64,000 nucleotides of DNA from Aselliscus stoliczkanus (Eukaryota > Chordata > Mammalia > Chiroptera > Hipposideridae), in contig CM066737.1 of assembly GCA_033961575.1 (NCBI GenBank), forward strand, positions 44,244,771 to 44,308,770. The letters run 5' to 3'. Of this stretch, positions 22,444-32,997 are shown in pieces. The translations under genes were made by a program, and so were the position numbers. Under the pieces are notes generated by a model. The model was given only the letters and a program-made list of their open reading frames with translations. It was not told the origin of the DNA and made no database searches. Each line of letters opens with the position of its first letter. Position 1 is the stretch's first letter.

Positions 22444-22547
22444 TTTTTTTTAGAGGGCAATGTCCCTGGCCCCCATGTGTGGGACCCGAACCGGGGCCAC
22501 TGGCATCCCAAGCCAATGCTTAACCACGGCGCCACTCAGCCAGCCTG
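22444..22547 (-). mobile_element. Short-form SINE, first of a same-site pair
   Basis: Antisense body between TAACACTGTATTT (22431-22443) and TAACATTGTATTTT (22548-22561). The neighbouring SINE uses the same target word. Confidence 0.92.
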
Positions 22548-22561
22548 TAACATTGTATTTT

Positions 22562-22669
22562 TTTCTTTTTTTTAGAGGGCAGTGTCACTGGCCCCCATAT
22601 GTGGGACCTGAACCGGGGCCGCTGGCGTCCCAAGCCAGCTCTTAACCACCGCGCCACTCGGCCACCCCA
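22562..22669 (-). mobile_element. Short-form SINE, second of a same-site pair
   Basis: Antisense body between TAACATTGTATTTT (22548-22561) and TAACACTGTATTTT (22670-22683). Three copies of the target word flank two SINEs, so one inserted into a duplication made by the other. Confidence 0.92.
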
Positions 22670-22683
22670 TAACACTGTATTTT

Positions 22684-22986
22684 AACCTCTCACATTCCCT
22701 CCTCTAACATTTTATACAAGTGTTTTAATTAGTCATCTCAAGGAGAATGGCTTTATGGCATATATTGTTCTACTGTCTAACTTTGTGTAGCACATCTTTT
22801 AGAATGCTAGAGAATGAAGGATGCAGCAGAAAGATTCTAATTTGTGTTAATGTACATCAGTTTGAATGTTCTAGAACTGTGATCTCTTTTAAAGATTAAA
22901 TACATTTAAGAAGTTGAATAATCTGACAGCTTACTTTTAGACTTCATTTTCTAATTTCTTAAATTAATATATGGTAATGTAACATT
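22684..22986. other. Non-coding spacer
   Basis: No gene or repeat recognised. Confidence 0.5.
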
Positions 22987-23003
22987 AAAAAACAGTATCA
23001 ATT

Positions 23004-23602
23004 GTTTTTTTAAAGATTTTTATTGGGGAGTTGGGGGAGGGGACCAGGCAAGTTGTTCTTTAATCTTTGTCATGGAGGGCACCAGTCGCCATCTGGCTTC
23101 CCGTTGACAGCTCGTGGCCTCTAAGCTCAAGGTGCTGTGTTCAATTTTAGTTGTGGGTGGCTGTAGCCACCATCCCATGTGGGAGTGGAACCAGCGGCTT
23201 TGTTGTTAAGAGTGCACACTCTATCCTCTGAGCCATCTGGGCGGCAGCTCAGCTCAAGGTGCTGAGTTCAGTCTTAGTTGCGGGTGGGCATAACCACCAT
23301 CCCATGCGGGAGTCAAATCTGGCAGCCTTGTTGTTCCAGAGCACATGCCCTACCCACTGGGCAATCTGGACGGCAGTTCAGCTCATGGTGCTGAGTTCAA
23401 TCTTCAGTTGCAGGTGGGCATAGCCCACCATTGAACAGGCAATCTTGTTGTTACACCAGCTGCTACCTGTTGGCAGCGCAGGGACAGCTTAGCTAGGGAG
23501 CAGCGTTCACTGGCCCATGTGGGAATCTAACCGGTGGCCCCGTTGCTCAGAGCACGCACTCTAAGCCGACTCTTAACCAACTGAGCCACTCAGCCCGGAC
23601 CC
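23004..23602 (-). mobile_element. Triple-unit composite SINE
   Basis: Antisense; about 600 bp because it holds an extra tRNA-like module compared with the copy at 3406-3899 (four CCTTGTTGTT/GAGCC-type arms visible). Target duplication AAAA(A/T)CAGTATCAATT at about 22987-23003 and 23603-23619. Confidence 0.88.
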
Positions 23603-23748
23603 AAAAATCAGTATCAATTATGAAGATCTAATTTTCAACAAGAAAACAATAAAAATGTTCATGACACATGAAGAAAAACATGGCCCACCCATATAAAAAT
23701 TTTTTGTAGTTTTTCTTTTCCAGGAAATAGTTTTGATTGCCTTGAGTT

Positions 23749-24182
23749 GAGGGGCATATTTCTTTTTTTTTTGGTTTATTTTGTTTCCCACACCAAAGAA
23801 CAGATTTAATCAATCTTGAACATTGAGAAACCACAGGCAATTTTAGACAGCCAGATGAAAATACTTTTCTTTTTTTTTGTCTAACCTATATTCATTTATT
23901 TATATATATATTTTTTGCTCAGTTCCCTGTCTTTTATTTTTTTTGAAATTTATTTACTTATTTTTAATTAGTTTCAGGTGTACAACACAGTGCAATAGTT
24001 ATATTTTTTACCCCTCAAAGTGACAACCCCCCTCCCCCATTTAGCCACCCCACTCCTCCCCAATATCATATATGTCTATTACACTTCCTCTGACTCCCTT
24101 CCACATTATAATCCACATCCCGTGACTATCTATATATTCAATTACAGTTGGTATACAATATTATATGAGGGCATATTTCTTC
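23749..24182 (-). mobile_element. 5'-truncated L1 with probable 3' transduction
   Basis: Flanked by GAGGG(G)CATATTTCTT at 23749-23764 and 24167-24182. Reading the minus strand: about 230 bp of young L1 3'UTR (24166 to about 23945), an A-rich run, then about 170 bp of non-L1 sequence that ends AAAATAAACC plus a second A-run at 23764-23774. L1s that skip their own weak polyadenylation signal and use a downstream one carry flanking DNA in exactly this way. The duplication shows a one-base indel, so alternative explanations remain. Confidence 0.6.
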
Positions 24183-24199
24183 ATTACAACCGCTACCGC

Positions 24200-24788
24200 C
24201 TCTAGCACTAGCCCCACCCCAACACAGGGGTAATCAATTGTCATGAAAATAATTATGAGGGAAAGCCTGGGAATTAAAGAAGCAAAGAATGTTCCATTTA
24301 TTTCATACATAATATTGCTTAAAGCTTTCTGGAGACTATATTATTAAGTGTGCATTTATGGTGATGATCACTGCAGATAAAGGAAGAATTCAGAGACTGA
24401 ACCTAAGCTCAAAACAAGATGCCAAAAAAGAAAAAAAAGATCAAAGTGCTTGGAAAAGTATTCCAGCACAGTTGAACACAAGTATTGAAACCAGATATAT
24501 ATTGTGTCATAGCAAGGTGAGTTCTACGGTAGAAAATTCTTTGGTTAAATCGAAGGAAAATGTGACCAGAAACAGATTTTCTTTCAAATTAACGTTTTAG
24601 TTTAAATAACTCTACAAATTTGATTTTCCATGACAGATCATTTCCATGTGTGGAAAAGATTCAGGCAGTAATACCTTAAACTGCCCTAAATATTCTGTGA
24701 TGGAATATATTATATAAGCAAAACTGCTTCTTTGAGAGAACGTTTTCATTATAATCTGAAAACTTGGGTCCACTTCTGTATTACTGTA
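24200..24788. other. Non-coding stretch, no gene recognised
   Basis: An 80-codon frame at 24358-24600 has no recognisable family. No repeat assigned. Confidence 0.45.
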
Positions 24789-25400
24789 GGTTCTCCAGAG
24801 AAACAGAACCAATGGGATGACTGTGTGTGTGTGTGTGTGTGTGTGTGTCTATCTCGATCTCTCTATATCATCTCTACCTCTATATAAATATATAAAAATA
24901 TATTATATATGTAATATATAATACCACATGATTATGGTGACAGGCAAGTCCTGAGATCTGCAGGGTGAGTTGGCAAGCTGGAGACTCCGGGGAGCATTGG
25001 TTGAGTTCTAGTCTGAGTCCACAGGCCTGGGAACCATGAAAGCCAATGATGTAATCCTCTTTGGAAGGCCAGCACTCTTGAGAGCCAGAAAGAGCCAATG
25101 TTTCAGTTTGGGTCCTAATGCAGTAAAAAATCTGGTGTCCCAATTTAAAGGTAGTTAGGCAGGAAGAATTCTCTTTTACTAATTGGAGGATCAGTATTTT
25201 TTATATTAAGTCCTTCCACTGATTGGATTAGGCCTATCCACATTCGGGAGATCAATCTGCTTTACTCAGACTACCAATTCAAATGTTAATGTCTTCCAAT
25301 AACACCCTCACAGAAACACCCAGAATAATATTTGACAAAATATCTGGGCATCCTCTTGCCCAGTCATGTTGAAACATGAAATTCACCACATTCCCTTCCA
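24789..25400. repeat. Ancient mammalian interspersed repeat, family not named
   Basis: The blocks GGTTCTCCAGAGAAACAGAACC, a (GT)n/(AT)-rich tract, GGCAAGCTGGAGACTC, CTAGTCTGAGTCCACAGGCCTG, GATTGGATTAGGCCTATCCACATT, ATCAATCTGCTTTACTCAGACTACC and CACCCTCACAGAAACACCCAGAATAATATTTGACAAAATATCTGGGCA appear in the order of a very common old mammalian repeat. I remember the wording but not the name with certainty. No coding potential. Confidence 0.6.
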
Positions 25401-25440
25401 TGAAGAAAATCTTCTATTATTTCAATGATCCCAAAAGTTT

Positions 25441-25621
25441 TTTTTTTCTTTTTTTAAATTGGAGAACAGTGTGTTTTTCCAGGACCCATCAACTCCAAGT
25501 CATGTAATTGTTTCAATCTAGTTGTGGAGGGCACATCTCAGTAGCCCATGTGGAGATCAAATTGGCAACCTTGGTGTTATGAGCACTGCGTTCTAACCAC
25601 CTGAGCTAATCAGCTGTCTCA
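25441..25621 (-). mobile_element. Variant SINE related to the triple family
   Basis: One module only, carrying the GTGTGTTTTTCCAGGACCCATCA segment also seen at 17340. Flanked by CCAAAAG(T/C)TT at 25431-25440 and 25622-25631. A COX7B retrocopy landed 16 bp to its right. Confidence 0.75.
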
Positions 25622-25650
25622 CCAAAAGCTTTCGTAGACCTCTGTTATTT

Positions 25651-26107
25651 TTTTTTGAAGGTTTCAGATGCACTTTATTTCTTTAATCATGCCATATTTT
25701 AATGGGTATATAGTGCTTTCACTTGGCATCAATTATGAGTTGGTTTGGAAACAATTCAGTATTACACCAGCTGGGATGATTACTGATCTCTCCCTTCCTT
25801 TGGGGTGACTGCCAACAGGGGACAGGTTCCATTCTATTCCAATTTGTGTTGCTGTATATGTCCATGTAGCAACACAGAAAGTGACCCCACTAGCTAATAC
25901 AGCATTACCATATTTGTCATGGAAATCAGGTGTCCGTTTCTGGTGGATCTGCCTTTTCATTGTTTGCTGAATGCTTTGAGCTGGGAGACGACTTAGTGCG
26001 TTTTTGGCCAAGGGAAACATCGTGAAGCTGAAGCCTGAAAACAGAACTGCGGCGAAGCAGCTGCTGGTTTGTTGGAACTTTGCGTCAAATACCCTTGCAA
26101 AAAGCCG
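25651..26107 (-). pseudogene. COX7B: COX7B processed retrocopy (frameshifted)
   Basis: An intronless minus-strand copy of the mRNA for cytochrome c oxidase subunit 7B, a small nuclear-encoded inner-membrane subunit of respiratory complex IV. The frame opens at 26020 (MFPLAKNALSRL, with QKRTPDFHDKYGNAVLASG and the membrane segment TFCVATWTYTATQIGIEW). It follows the family to NLSPVG, where a two-base loss shifts the frame and runs on to 25733, giving 95 codons instead of about 80. The 3'UTR ends with AAAGAAATAAAGTGCATC and an A-run (plus-strand T-run at about 25649-25656). Target duplication GACCTCTGTTATT at 25637-25650 and 26108-26122 proves L1-type retroposition. The matrix-targeting presequence and transmembrane region look sound but the C-terminus is wrong, so I call it a pseudogene. 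About 85 bp of 5'UTR is retained. Confidence 0.88.
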
Positions 26108-26122
26108 ACCTCTGTTATTTTG

Positions 26123-27459
26123 AAGTGACTACCATCAATTCAAAATCTGTCAACTTTGTATTCCCACTTGCATTCTCCTTGAGGAAAGATCTCATGTATA
26201 CTAAAATCTGTATTAGATGTTCTACACTTTACAACTGATTAAGCACTCTTCTCAACACAGCTTGTCTTTCGAGGAAATATTCAGAATGTGAAGATGGTAT
26301 CTTAACATAGTAGATCCTCAGCAGATGTTTGTTCCTCGAATTGGTCTGTGACTACCATTCTACTGAAAAGTTATGTCAAAACTCAGCAGTGAACTCCAAA
26401 TGACACAATGTGGTGGACTTTTACTGGCTTCACTCTGATGTATTATATCTGTAATATTTGATAATTTCTTTTCAATATAGCTTTCATTTATGTTCTATCC
26501 TCCCAATTTGCATTTCACAGCTCTAAGGAGTCACTTGCTCCCTCTTTTTTCACTCCCCAAATTAGGGCATTCACCTAGGTTCTGTCCTCAGCTCATGACA
26601 AATGACATACATTCATGAGGAGGTAGTCTGGGAGGTGTGTGAAAAACCGCATCCAAGTCATAATCATGTTTCAAACTAAATTTTTGAACTTTGACCACTC
26701 ACTTAAACTTTTGGAGTCTGTTCTCTCATCTATAAGCAGTGAGATGAAACTACTTGTCCTACCTATGTTAAAGGCTTTAATAAGGATCAAAAGGTAGAAA
26801 TAGATTTAAAAACTTTGATAAGCATATATCACATTGCAAATGGATGTTACTTATATTATTAGAAGACAGTTGGGTGATTGGTACTGTGAGATAAACTCTT
26901 TGTATAAAGCTAGTTAGCCCCCAAGGAGATTAAATCATAACCTTGTATTATCCATATTTGAGCTAACTAGTCTAAAACAAGCCCAGACCAGATAGTTCTT
27001 CTTTGCATATGTTCATCATGAAATCCATTTTTTCACTATTTTGTAGTAATATTCCACAAAGCTTTTGATGAGGATGCCAACTGTCCTAGCATTAGAGTGT
27101 TAGCAGAAGTAGTCATTGTGTAGAGTTTAAAATGCTTATCAAATATCTGTGCAAGTCTTTTGCATGTACTAAGTCCTTGAATGCTGATAAATTAATAGGT
27201 AGTATATAATCTCTAGAAGAACCACAAATGTCTGTTGTGTATTACTTCATACTTTGTTGCAAGCATTTGAACTTTCGATTATTTATATTACAGGAGCACG
27301 GGCCCTCAGGTTACTCATGAATTTCAGGACCTTCCCCACCACATCCACAGGCAGATGGAGGGCCATCCCCACCACCAGCTTTACCAGTGCCACCTCTACC
27401 CAGAAGAATTGCTCGCCGCCTCCAATTCCTTTACCTGGGATAAGTGGTATGCCATCACC
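26123..27459. other. Non-coding stretch; short proline-rich text near the right end
   Basis: Mostly AT-rich single-copy-looking sequence. At about 27296-27460 and again after the L1 insertion (28347-28440), one plus-strand frame reads a proline-rich text (for example GPSPPHPQADGGPSPPPALPVPPLPRR) after an acceptor-like TTATATTACAG at 27293, but it contains stop codons. It may be a decayed exon or retrocopy of a proline-rich protein; I cannot name it. Confidence 0.4.
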
Positions 27460-27475
27460 ACGACCATCTTTTTTC

Positions 27476-28346
27476 TTTTTCTTTTTTAAATTTATTTATT
27501 TATTTTTAATTAGTTTCAGGTGTACAACACAGTGCAATAGTTATACGTTTTACCCCTCAAAGTGACAACACCCCTCCCCCATTTAGCCACCCCACTCCTC
27601 CCCCCCGTATCATATATATCTATTACACTTCCTCTGACTCCCTTGCACATTATAATCCACATCCCGTGACTATCTATATATTCAATTACAGTTGGTATAC
27701 AATATTATACAACCTCGCTTCAGGTGTACAGTGCACCTGAAAGCCTCTACTCCATCCATGAAATGGTCTCCCTAACAAGACATATGACCATCTGACACCC
27801 CACAAAATATTTACATTATTATTATTATTATTATTTTTAAAGATTTTATTGGGGAATTGGTGGAGGGGAACAGCGTTGGGGAATCGGGGAAGGGGAACAG
27901 ACAAGTTGCTGTCTTTTTGTTCTTCAGTTTAGTTGCGGAGGATGTTGCTTCACTGTTGGTATCGTCATTGCGCTCTTCCCGGATGAGGCAGATCGGTCGC
28001 CGGCCTCTGGATGTCGCTCATCGCGGCTATTGGCAGCTCACTCTTGGCTGCCAGCTGCTCACGCTGGCTGCGGGCCACTCACTGTAGCCTATGGCAGCCC
28101 ACTGCAGCAGGGGCTGCAGCCCACACCATCACCGGGGCTTGCACAGCCCAGCTCCAGGTGGAGCTGTTGTTAGCTGTAGAGGGCAGTGTCACTGGCCCTC
28201 ATGTGGGATCCGAACCGGGGCCGCTGGCATCCCAAAACCAGCGCTTAACCAGTGCGCCACTCGGCCGGCCCTTTACATTATTATTATATTCCCCAAACTG
28301 TCTTTCATATCCCTGTGGCAATATTGTAGTTTCCTATTTTTGCTGA
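27476..28346 (-). mobile_element. 5'-truncated young L1, 3'UTR only, split by a SINE
   Basis: Young L1 3'UTR on the minus strand from an A/T-rich tail at about 27476 to 28346, with target duplication ACGACCATCTTTTTTC at 27460-27475 and 28347-28362. Holds a long-form SINE at 27830-28271. No coding part was copied. Confidence 0.88.
27830..28271 (-). mobile_element. Long-form SINE inside the L1 3'UTR
   Basis: Antisense, full-length, ends CTCGGCCGGCCC. Target duplication TTTACATTATTATTAT at about 27810-27826 and from 28272. It lies inside the truncated L1, giving the order host DNA, then L1, then SINE. Confidence 0.92.
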
Positions 28347-28362
28347 ACGACCATCTTTTTTC

Positions 28363-28770
28363 AACGACTACCTTTGTTGGGTGACTTCCTGCTCCAGGAT
28401 CATTGCTTGCTCTAACTTAAGGAATGAAACAGAAATAAATGTAGAAACCTGAACTCCATTGATTTATTCTTGAACCCCATGACGTGATTCTCCATGAAGA
28501 GAATCAAATAGTCAAAGGCAAAACTTTGACTAGAGTTTATGGCATCTTCTAGCAAGTGGTGATCATTCATGTGCAAATAACTGCATAGTTGGGTATAAGA
28601 ATGGTACAACATTGGAGAATATGACTACTGACTTTTGCTTTCCTTTGTGAGCTCACCATCTTATGTTTCTCGTTCAGTACAGTATCTCAATAATTGGTAA
28701 CTCCATAGCGAATATGAGATTCATGTACAAGGCCAAGAGAAAAAAATAAAGTTGTACAGTGTAAGGATAA
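28363..28770. other. Non-coding spacer
   Basis: Contains AGAAATAAATG near 28430, a possible polyadenylation signal for the unassigned proline-rich text upstream. No gene recognised. Confidence 0.4.
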
Positions 28771-29215
28771 TTGTATTCATTTCCTAGGGTTGCCATGACA
28801 AATTACTACAAACTGGGTATCTTAAAATAACAAAACTCATCTCTCACAGTTCTAGAGTATAGAAGTCCAAAATCAAGGTGTTGGGAGAGCCACACTCCCT
28901 CTGGAGGCTCTAGGGGACAATCTCTTCCTTGCCTCTTAGAGCTTCTGATGGCTGTCAGCACTCCTTGGCTTGTGACAATATCTCTCACTGTTCCATTTTC
29001 ACATTCCTTTCCTTTCTTTGTGTATGTTTGTAAACTCTCTCTTTTATAAGGTGTTTGCATTCAGGGCTCACCCAGATAATCCAGAATAAGCACCTCCTCT
29101 CAAGATCCTTAACGTAATCACATCTTTTGCCATGTAAGGTAATCACAGATTCTGGAGATTAGGACATGGACATATCTTTCTGGGGGTCACCATTCACCCC
29201 ACTACAATAAAATAG
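28771..29215. repeat. Ancient mammalian interspersed repeat, family not named
   Basis: TTCCTAGGGTTGCCATGACAAATTACTACAAACTGGGTATCTTAAAA, AGTTCTAGAGTATAGAAGTCCAAAATCAAGGTGTTGG, GAGGCTCTAGGGGACAATCTCTTCCTTGCCTCTT and CACTCCTTGGCTTGTGACA occur in the order of a common old mammalian repeat whose name I am not sure of. No frame. Confidence 0.6.
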
Positions 29216-29289
29216 GAAACACTTCTTTTTTTTTCGTTTTTAAATTGAGCTTTTTATTTATTTATTTTTGTTCCCAGAATTTGAACATA

Positions 29290-29771
29290 CAGTAAGTTCC
29301 TGACTTACAAACGAGTTCCGTTCCAGGAGAATGTTCATAAGTCTGACTCGTTTGTAAGTCTGACAAAGTGAGCCATATACACCTTTGACACAAATATACA
29401 ATGTAAAGCCAACGGTTGAACGATTCGTGTTATAAGAACCAGCGACATCTACCATCTTTTCACCTTGGTCCCATCTCTCAATTATTTTCACTTGTTTCCA
29501 TGGTTATTGCTTTGTGCTTTCTAGCAGTCCCCTCCACATCACCACTGCTTTTCCTCTTGCTTCCGGACAACCTGGGCTCTGATTGAGCACTGTACTACTG
29601 TCCACTATCGCACTGCACAGTAAGCACACAGCAGCACAACTGTGACAATGTCCGGCAGACACGTGAGCTACTTCCGCGATTTGTTCGCATCTACAAATGT
29701 TTGTAATACGAGATTTGTTCATATCTGTGAAAGTTCTCAACTTGAATGTTGGGTAAGTTGGGGACTTACTG
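29290..29771 (-). mobile_element. Tigger-type Tc1/mariner DNA transposon, internally deleted
   Basis: A 482-bp element with terminal inverted repeats beginning CAGTAAGT(T/C)CC(T/C)GACTTAC / CAGTAAGTCCCCAACTTAC and flanked by TA on each side (29288-29289, 29772-29773). On the minus strand near the left end a frame reads KIIERWDQGEKMVDVAGSYNTNRSTVG, the CENP-B/pipsqueak-type helix-turn-helix of Tigger (pogo group) transposases, so part of the coding region is kept. The catalytic DDE part is missing, so it is non-autonomous. The inverted repeats still match well, which points to a later wave than the deepest mammalian Tiggers. Confidence 0.78.
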
Positions 29772-29799
29772 TACTTACACACGCAGGCATAAAATAAAA

Positions 29800-30368
29800 A
29801 CCTAAATGAATAGCTTGGGTTGTGCCTGTCACTCAAATTTCTTTTTCACTTGCTTGTTGAACCTCATGTAGAAAGAACCAAAATAGAAGAATGTTCATGG
29901 ATGCTTATGGATTAGGGGCTTCAACTTTATTGACCCTTTGATAATGTATTTAGAACATCCCCCTTTGTATATTGAAATGAAATTAATAGGTAAATAACTT
30001 GCGTATACATACTTTCAGAAAAGCCAACATGATGTCCATGTATAATAAATGGAGAAATAAATGGAAGATAATTTGTAATAAAATGGTATGTGAGGAAACA
30101 CTTCTTAAATGGAAAACAATTTTTATTTTTCTACCATCTTTAAGAACTATAACTCTCTTAATGTAAATATAATTACCTTTTAAAAAATTATTGACCCTTT
30201 TTATCTTACTTATTTTTGTTCTTAAAATAATGATATTTTCTATAGAGATTTAATTTTCATAGTGTGAAGTAAGTGACAACATTCCGTGGTGACAACAACC
30301 TAATTTTTTTTTTGTATATGATGTATAAAAGTGCCTTTTTACTGAATATTATTTTGCTTAATCATCGT
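29800..30368. other. Non-coding stretch, no gene recognised
   Basis: AT-rich with no repeat or gene identified. Confidence 0.5.
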
Positions 30369-30634
30369 CAAACTATGTTTTTGGTTTTTTAAAGATTTTT
30401 ATTAGGGAATTGGGGGAGGGGAACAGCATTGGGGAAGCAGGAAAGGGGTACAGACAAGTTGCTGTCCTTTTGTTCTTCAGTCTAGTTGTGGAGGGCATCC
30501 TTTCACTGGCCCATGTTGGTATATCATTGTGCTCTTCCTGGGTGAGGCACATCAGTCACCGGCCTCTGGACGGCTGCTCATGGCAGCTCTTGGCAGCTCA
30601 TGCTGGCAGCTGGCAGCTCACGCTTGCTGCCAGA

Positions 30635-31267
30635 TGTTGAGGGCCGTGTAGCCCAATATTGAGGGGCATGCAGGCTGACTTTAGTGGGCTTGGTGAATCT
30701 GAAAGTACTGTTAATTAGACATGTGTTCCTCAATTTTGTATTCCCTTGAAGCCTGTGATTTATTACAAAGTGTATGTTTTGTTAAGGTTTGTGATAAGTC
30801 TTGAGAGAACTTTAGGTACAGTTAAGCCAAAATTAATCAGTTAAATTTAAATATCAAAAGTGAGATTCTCTTTAGTATTCAGACCCAGGATTACAGATTA
30901 TGTAGAAACTGAGTCTGGGTCATAAAGAGATTATCATAGATGGGATTATCCTTAAATGTAAAAAAGGTCACAGTGTGCCCTAAGGAGAACAATTATAGCG
31001 ACTAAAGGTCTTAAGAGAAAGATACATCAAGACTATGTGGAACTTAAACTATGTGGATAATGGTCAAAAGTCCCTATAAAAAGGACATGTTATTGCAATA
31101 AAGTGTAACACTTTTCTCTTTAACTCCCCCGGTGTCTCCACTGTCTCCCTTCTTTATTTTCCTCCCTCATTTTCTGCCTTTACTGTAACAAAAATTTTCT
31201 GTCTTTCGTATCACCGACGCCGTGTCCACCTTCTTGAACCCTGGTCAGCGGAGGATGGTCCCCCGCA
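30635..31267 (+). mobile_element. Solo LTR of an endogenous retrovirus
   Basis: A 633-bp segment starting TGTTGAGGGCC and ending CCCCGCA (TG...CA ends), flanked by GCCAG(A/C) on both sides (30629-30634, 31268-31273), a 5-6 bp duplication as made by retroviral integrases. It carries TATAAA at 31075 and AATAAA at 31097, followed by a T/C-rich stretch. The very small TATA-to-AATAAA spacing implies a short R region, as in class II (betaretrovirus-like) LTRs. No internal viral genes are present, so this is the product of LTR-LTR recombination. The family is not one I can name. Confidence 0.78.
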
Positions 31268-31433
31268 GCCAGCCACTCACAGTAGCGCATGGCAGCCCAC
31301 TGCAGTAGGGGCTCATGGCAGCCCAGCTCCAGGTGGAGCTGTTGTTCACCATCTTAGCTGTAGAGGGCCACTGGTCCTAATGTGGGATCCGAACCTGGGC
31401 CCTGCTGCTCAGAGCTGGCATCCCAAGCCAACT

Positions 31434-31587
31434 GTTTTTTGTTTTGTTTTGTTTTGTTTTGTTTTGTTTTAGCTGAGCCACCCTGCAGCTGCTCAGCTCG
31501 GGCCAGGAATCCAACCAGCAACCCTGTTGCTCAGAACTCACACTCTGGAGTGAGCTCTTAACCAACTGAGCCACTTGGCCGGCCCTC
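31434..31587 (-). mobile_element. Variant short SINE
   Basis: (GTTTT)n tail side, then a body containing GAGCCACCCTGCAGCTGCTCAGC and a head ending CTTGGCCGGCCC. Target duplication AAGCCAACT at 31425-31433 and 31588-31596, inside the long-form SINE. The body is like one module of the triple family. Confidence 0.85.
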
Positions 31588-31758
31588 AAGCCAACTTTTA
31601 ACCAATGCACCACTCAGCTGGTTCAAAAAATATGTTTTTTAAAAAGCTTATTACAAAGGTTACACAGTACCCATTAAATAGGAATTAATTTTCTAGTGAA
31701 AATGCATTTACCTGGGCCATATGTGGGGAAGTGACTTATCCATGTGTATAAAGAAATC

Positions 31759-32253
31759 AGGGCCGAATGAGTGGCTCAGTTGGTTAAGAGTTAGCTTAAG
31801 ACTCCAAGTTAAGAGCAACAGGTTCGCTGGTTCAATTCCCAAATTGGCCAGTGATGCTGCGCCTGAGCTGAGCTGCCGCTGAGCTGTCAACAGGTGGCAG
31901 GATGGCTCAGCTGATGGGAGCACATGCTCCTAATAACAAGACTGCCTGTTCAATGGTGGGCTATGCCCACCCGCAACTAAGACTGAACTCCGCACCTTGA
32001 CTGGGCTGCTGCCCAAATGGCTCAGTGGAGAGAACATGCGCTCTTACCAACAAGGCTGCTGGTTTGACTCCCACATGAGATGGTCGCTATGCCCACCTGT
32101 AACTAAGATTGAACACAGCACCTTGAGCTTAGAGATTACGAGCTAGATGGCCACTGGTGCCCTCCAGAACTACGATTGAAGAACAACTTGGCTGGTCCCC
32201 TTCCCCAATTCCCCAATACTGTTCCCCTCTCCCAATTCCTCAATTAAAAAAAA
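31759..32253 (+). mobile_element. Triple-unit composite SINE, first of a same-site pair
   Basis: Head GGGCCGAATGAGTGGCTCAG, three modules, common C-rich tail, A-tail. Flanked by AAAGAAATC at 31750-31758 and 32254-32262. Confidence 0.92.
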
Positions 32254-32262
32254 AAAGAAATC

Positions 32263-32704
32263 GGGCCTGCCGAGTGGCGCATTGGTTAAGCGCTGGTTTT
32301 GGGATGCCAGCGGCCCCGGTTCGGATCCCACATGAGGGCCAGTGACACTGCCTTCTACAGCTAACAACAGTTCCACCTGGAGCTGGGCTGTGTGAGCCTC
32401 CGTGATGGTGTGGGCTGCAGCCCCTGCTGCAGTGGGCTGCCATAGGCTACAGTGAGTAGCCTGCAGCCAGCATGAGAGGCTGGCAGCCAGCGTGAGCTGC
32501 CAATAGCCGCAGTGAGCGACATCCAGAGGCCAGTGACCGATCTGCCTCATCCGGGAAGAGCGCAATGACGATACCAACAGTGAAGCAACATCCTCCGCAA
32601 CTAAACTGAAGAACAAAAAGACAGCAACTTGTCTGTTCCCCTTCCCCAATTCCCCAACGCTGTTCCCCTCCGCCAATTCCCCAATAAAATCTTAAAAAAA
32701 AAAG
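32263..32704 (+). mobile_element. Long-form SINE, second of a same-site pair
   Basis: Head GGGCCTGCCGAGTGGCGCAT through CCAATAAAATCTT and A-tail. Flanked by AAAGAAATC at 32254-32262 and 32705-32713. It inserted at the target word duplicated by the preceding triple SINE or vice versa. Confidence 0.92.
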
Positions 32705-32900
32705 AAAGAAATCAAAGAGGCAATTTCATTATTTTTTAAAATTTAATTTATTTATGAATATTGACTCTTGGTAAAAAGATTTTGTGAATGAATGTCACAT
32801 ATGCTGAGTGCTCAGTTCGTTTAACTTTGTCATATAATCTTTCAAAAAAACAATTCTTAGTTTCATTAACTTTTGTTTTTTATTTTATTTTATTATTGTT

Positions 32901-32997
32901 TTTGAGAGCAGTGTCACTGGCCCTCACATGTGGTACCTGAACCAGGGCCACTGGCTTCTGAAGCCAGCGCCTAATCACCGTGCCACTTGGCCAGCCC
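32901..32997 (-). mobile_element. Short-form SINE at the A-tail of the RACGAP1 copy
   Basis: Antisense, mutated body (GTGGTACCTGAACCAGGG), in the T-rich run that represents the retrocopy's A-tail. A-tails are favoured L1 endonuclease targets. Confidence 0.85.

Larger units (their letters stand above)
30382..31621 (-). mobile_element. Long-form SINE split by a solo LTR and a second SINE
   Basis: Antisense long form in three pieces: 30382-30634, 31268-31433 and 31597-31621. The first gap is a 633-bp LTR (30635-31267), the second a SINE (31434-31587). The outer target word is A(C/T)ATGTTTTT at about 30372-30381 and after 31625. The pieces join without loss of order. Confidence 0.85.

Noticed and set aside
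27254..27565. Proline-rich exon
   Set aside because: Stop codons interrupt the proline-rich frame, the alternative frame runs into an L1 insertion, and no parent gene could be named; kept only as a note.
30635..31267. A retroviral provirus
   Set aside because: Only one LTR with SINE sequence directly on both sides; no gag, pro, pol or env text.
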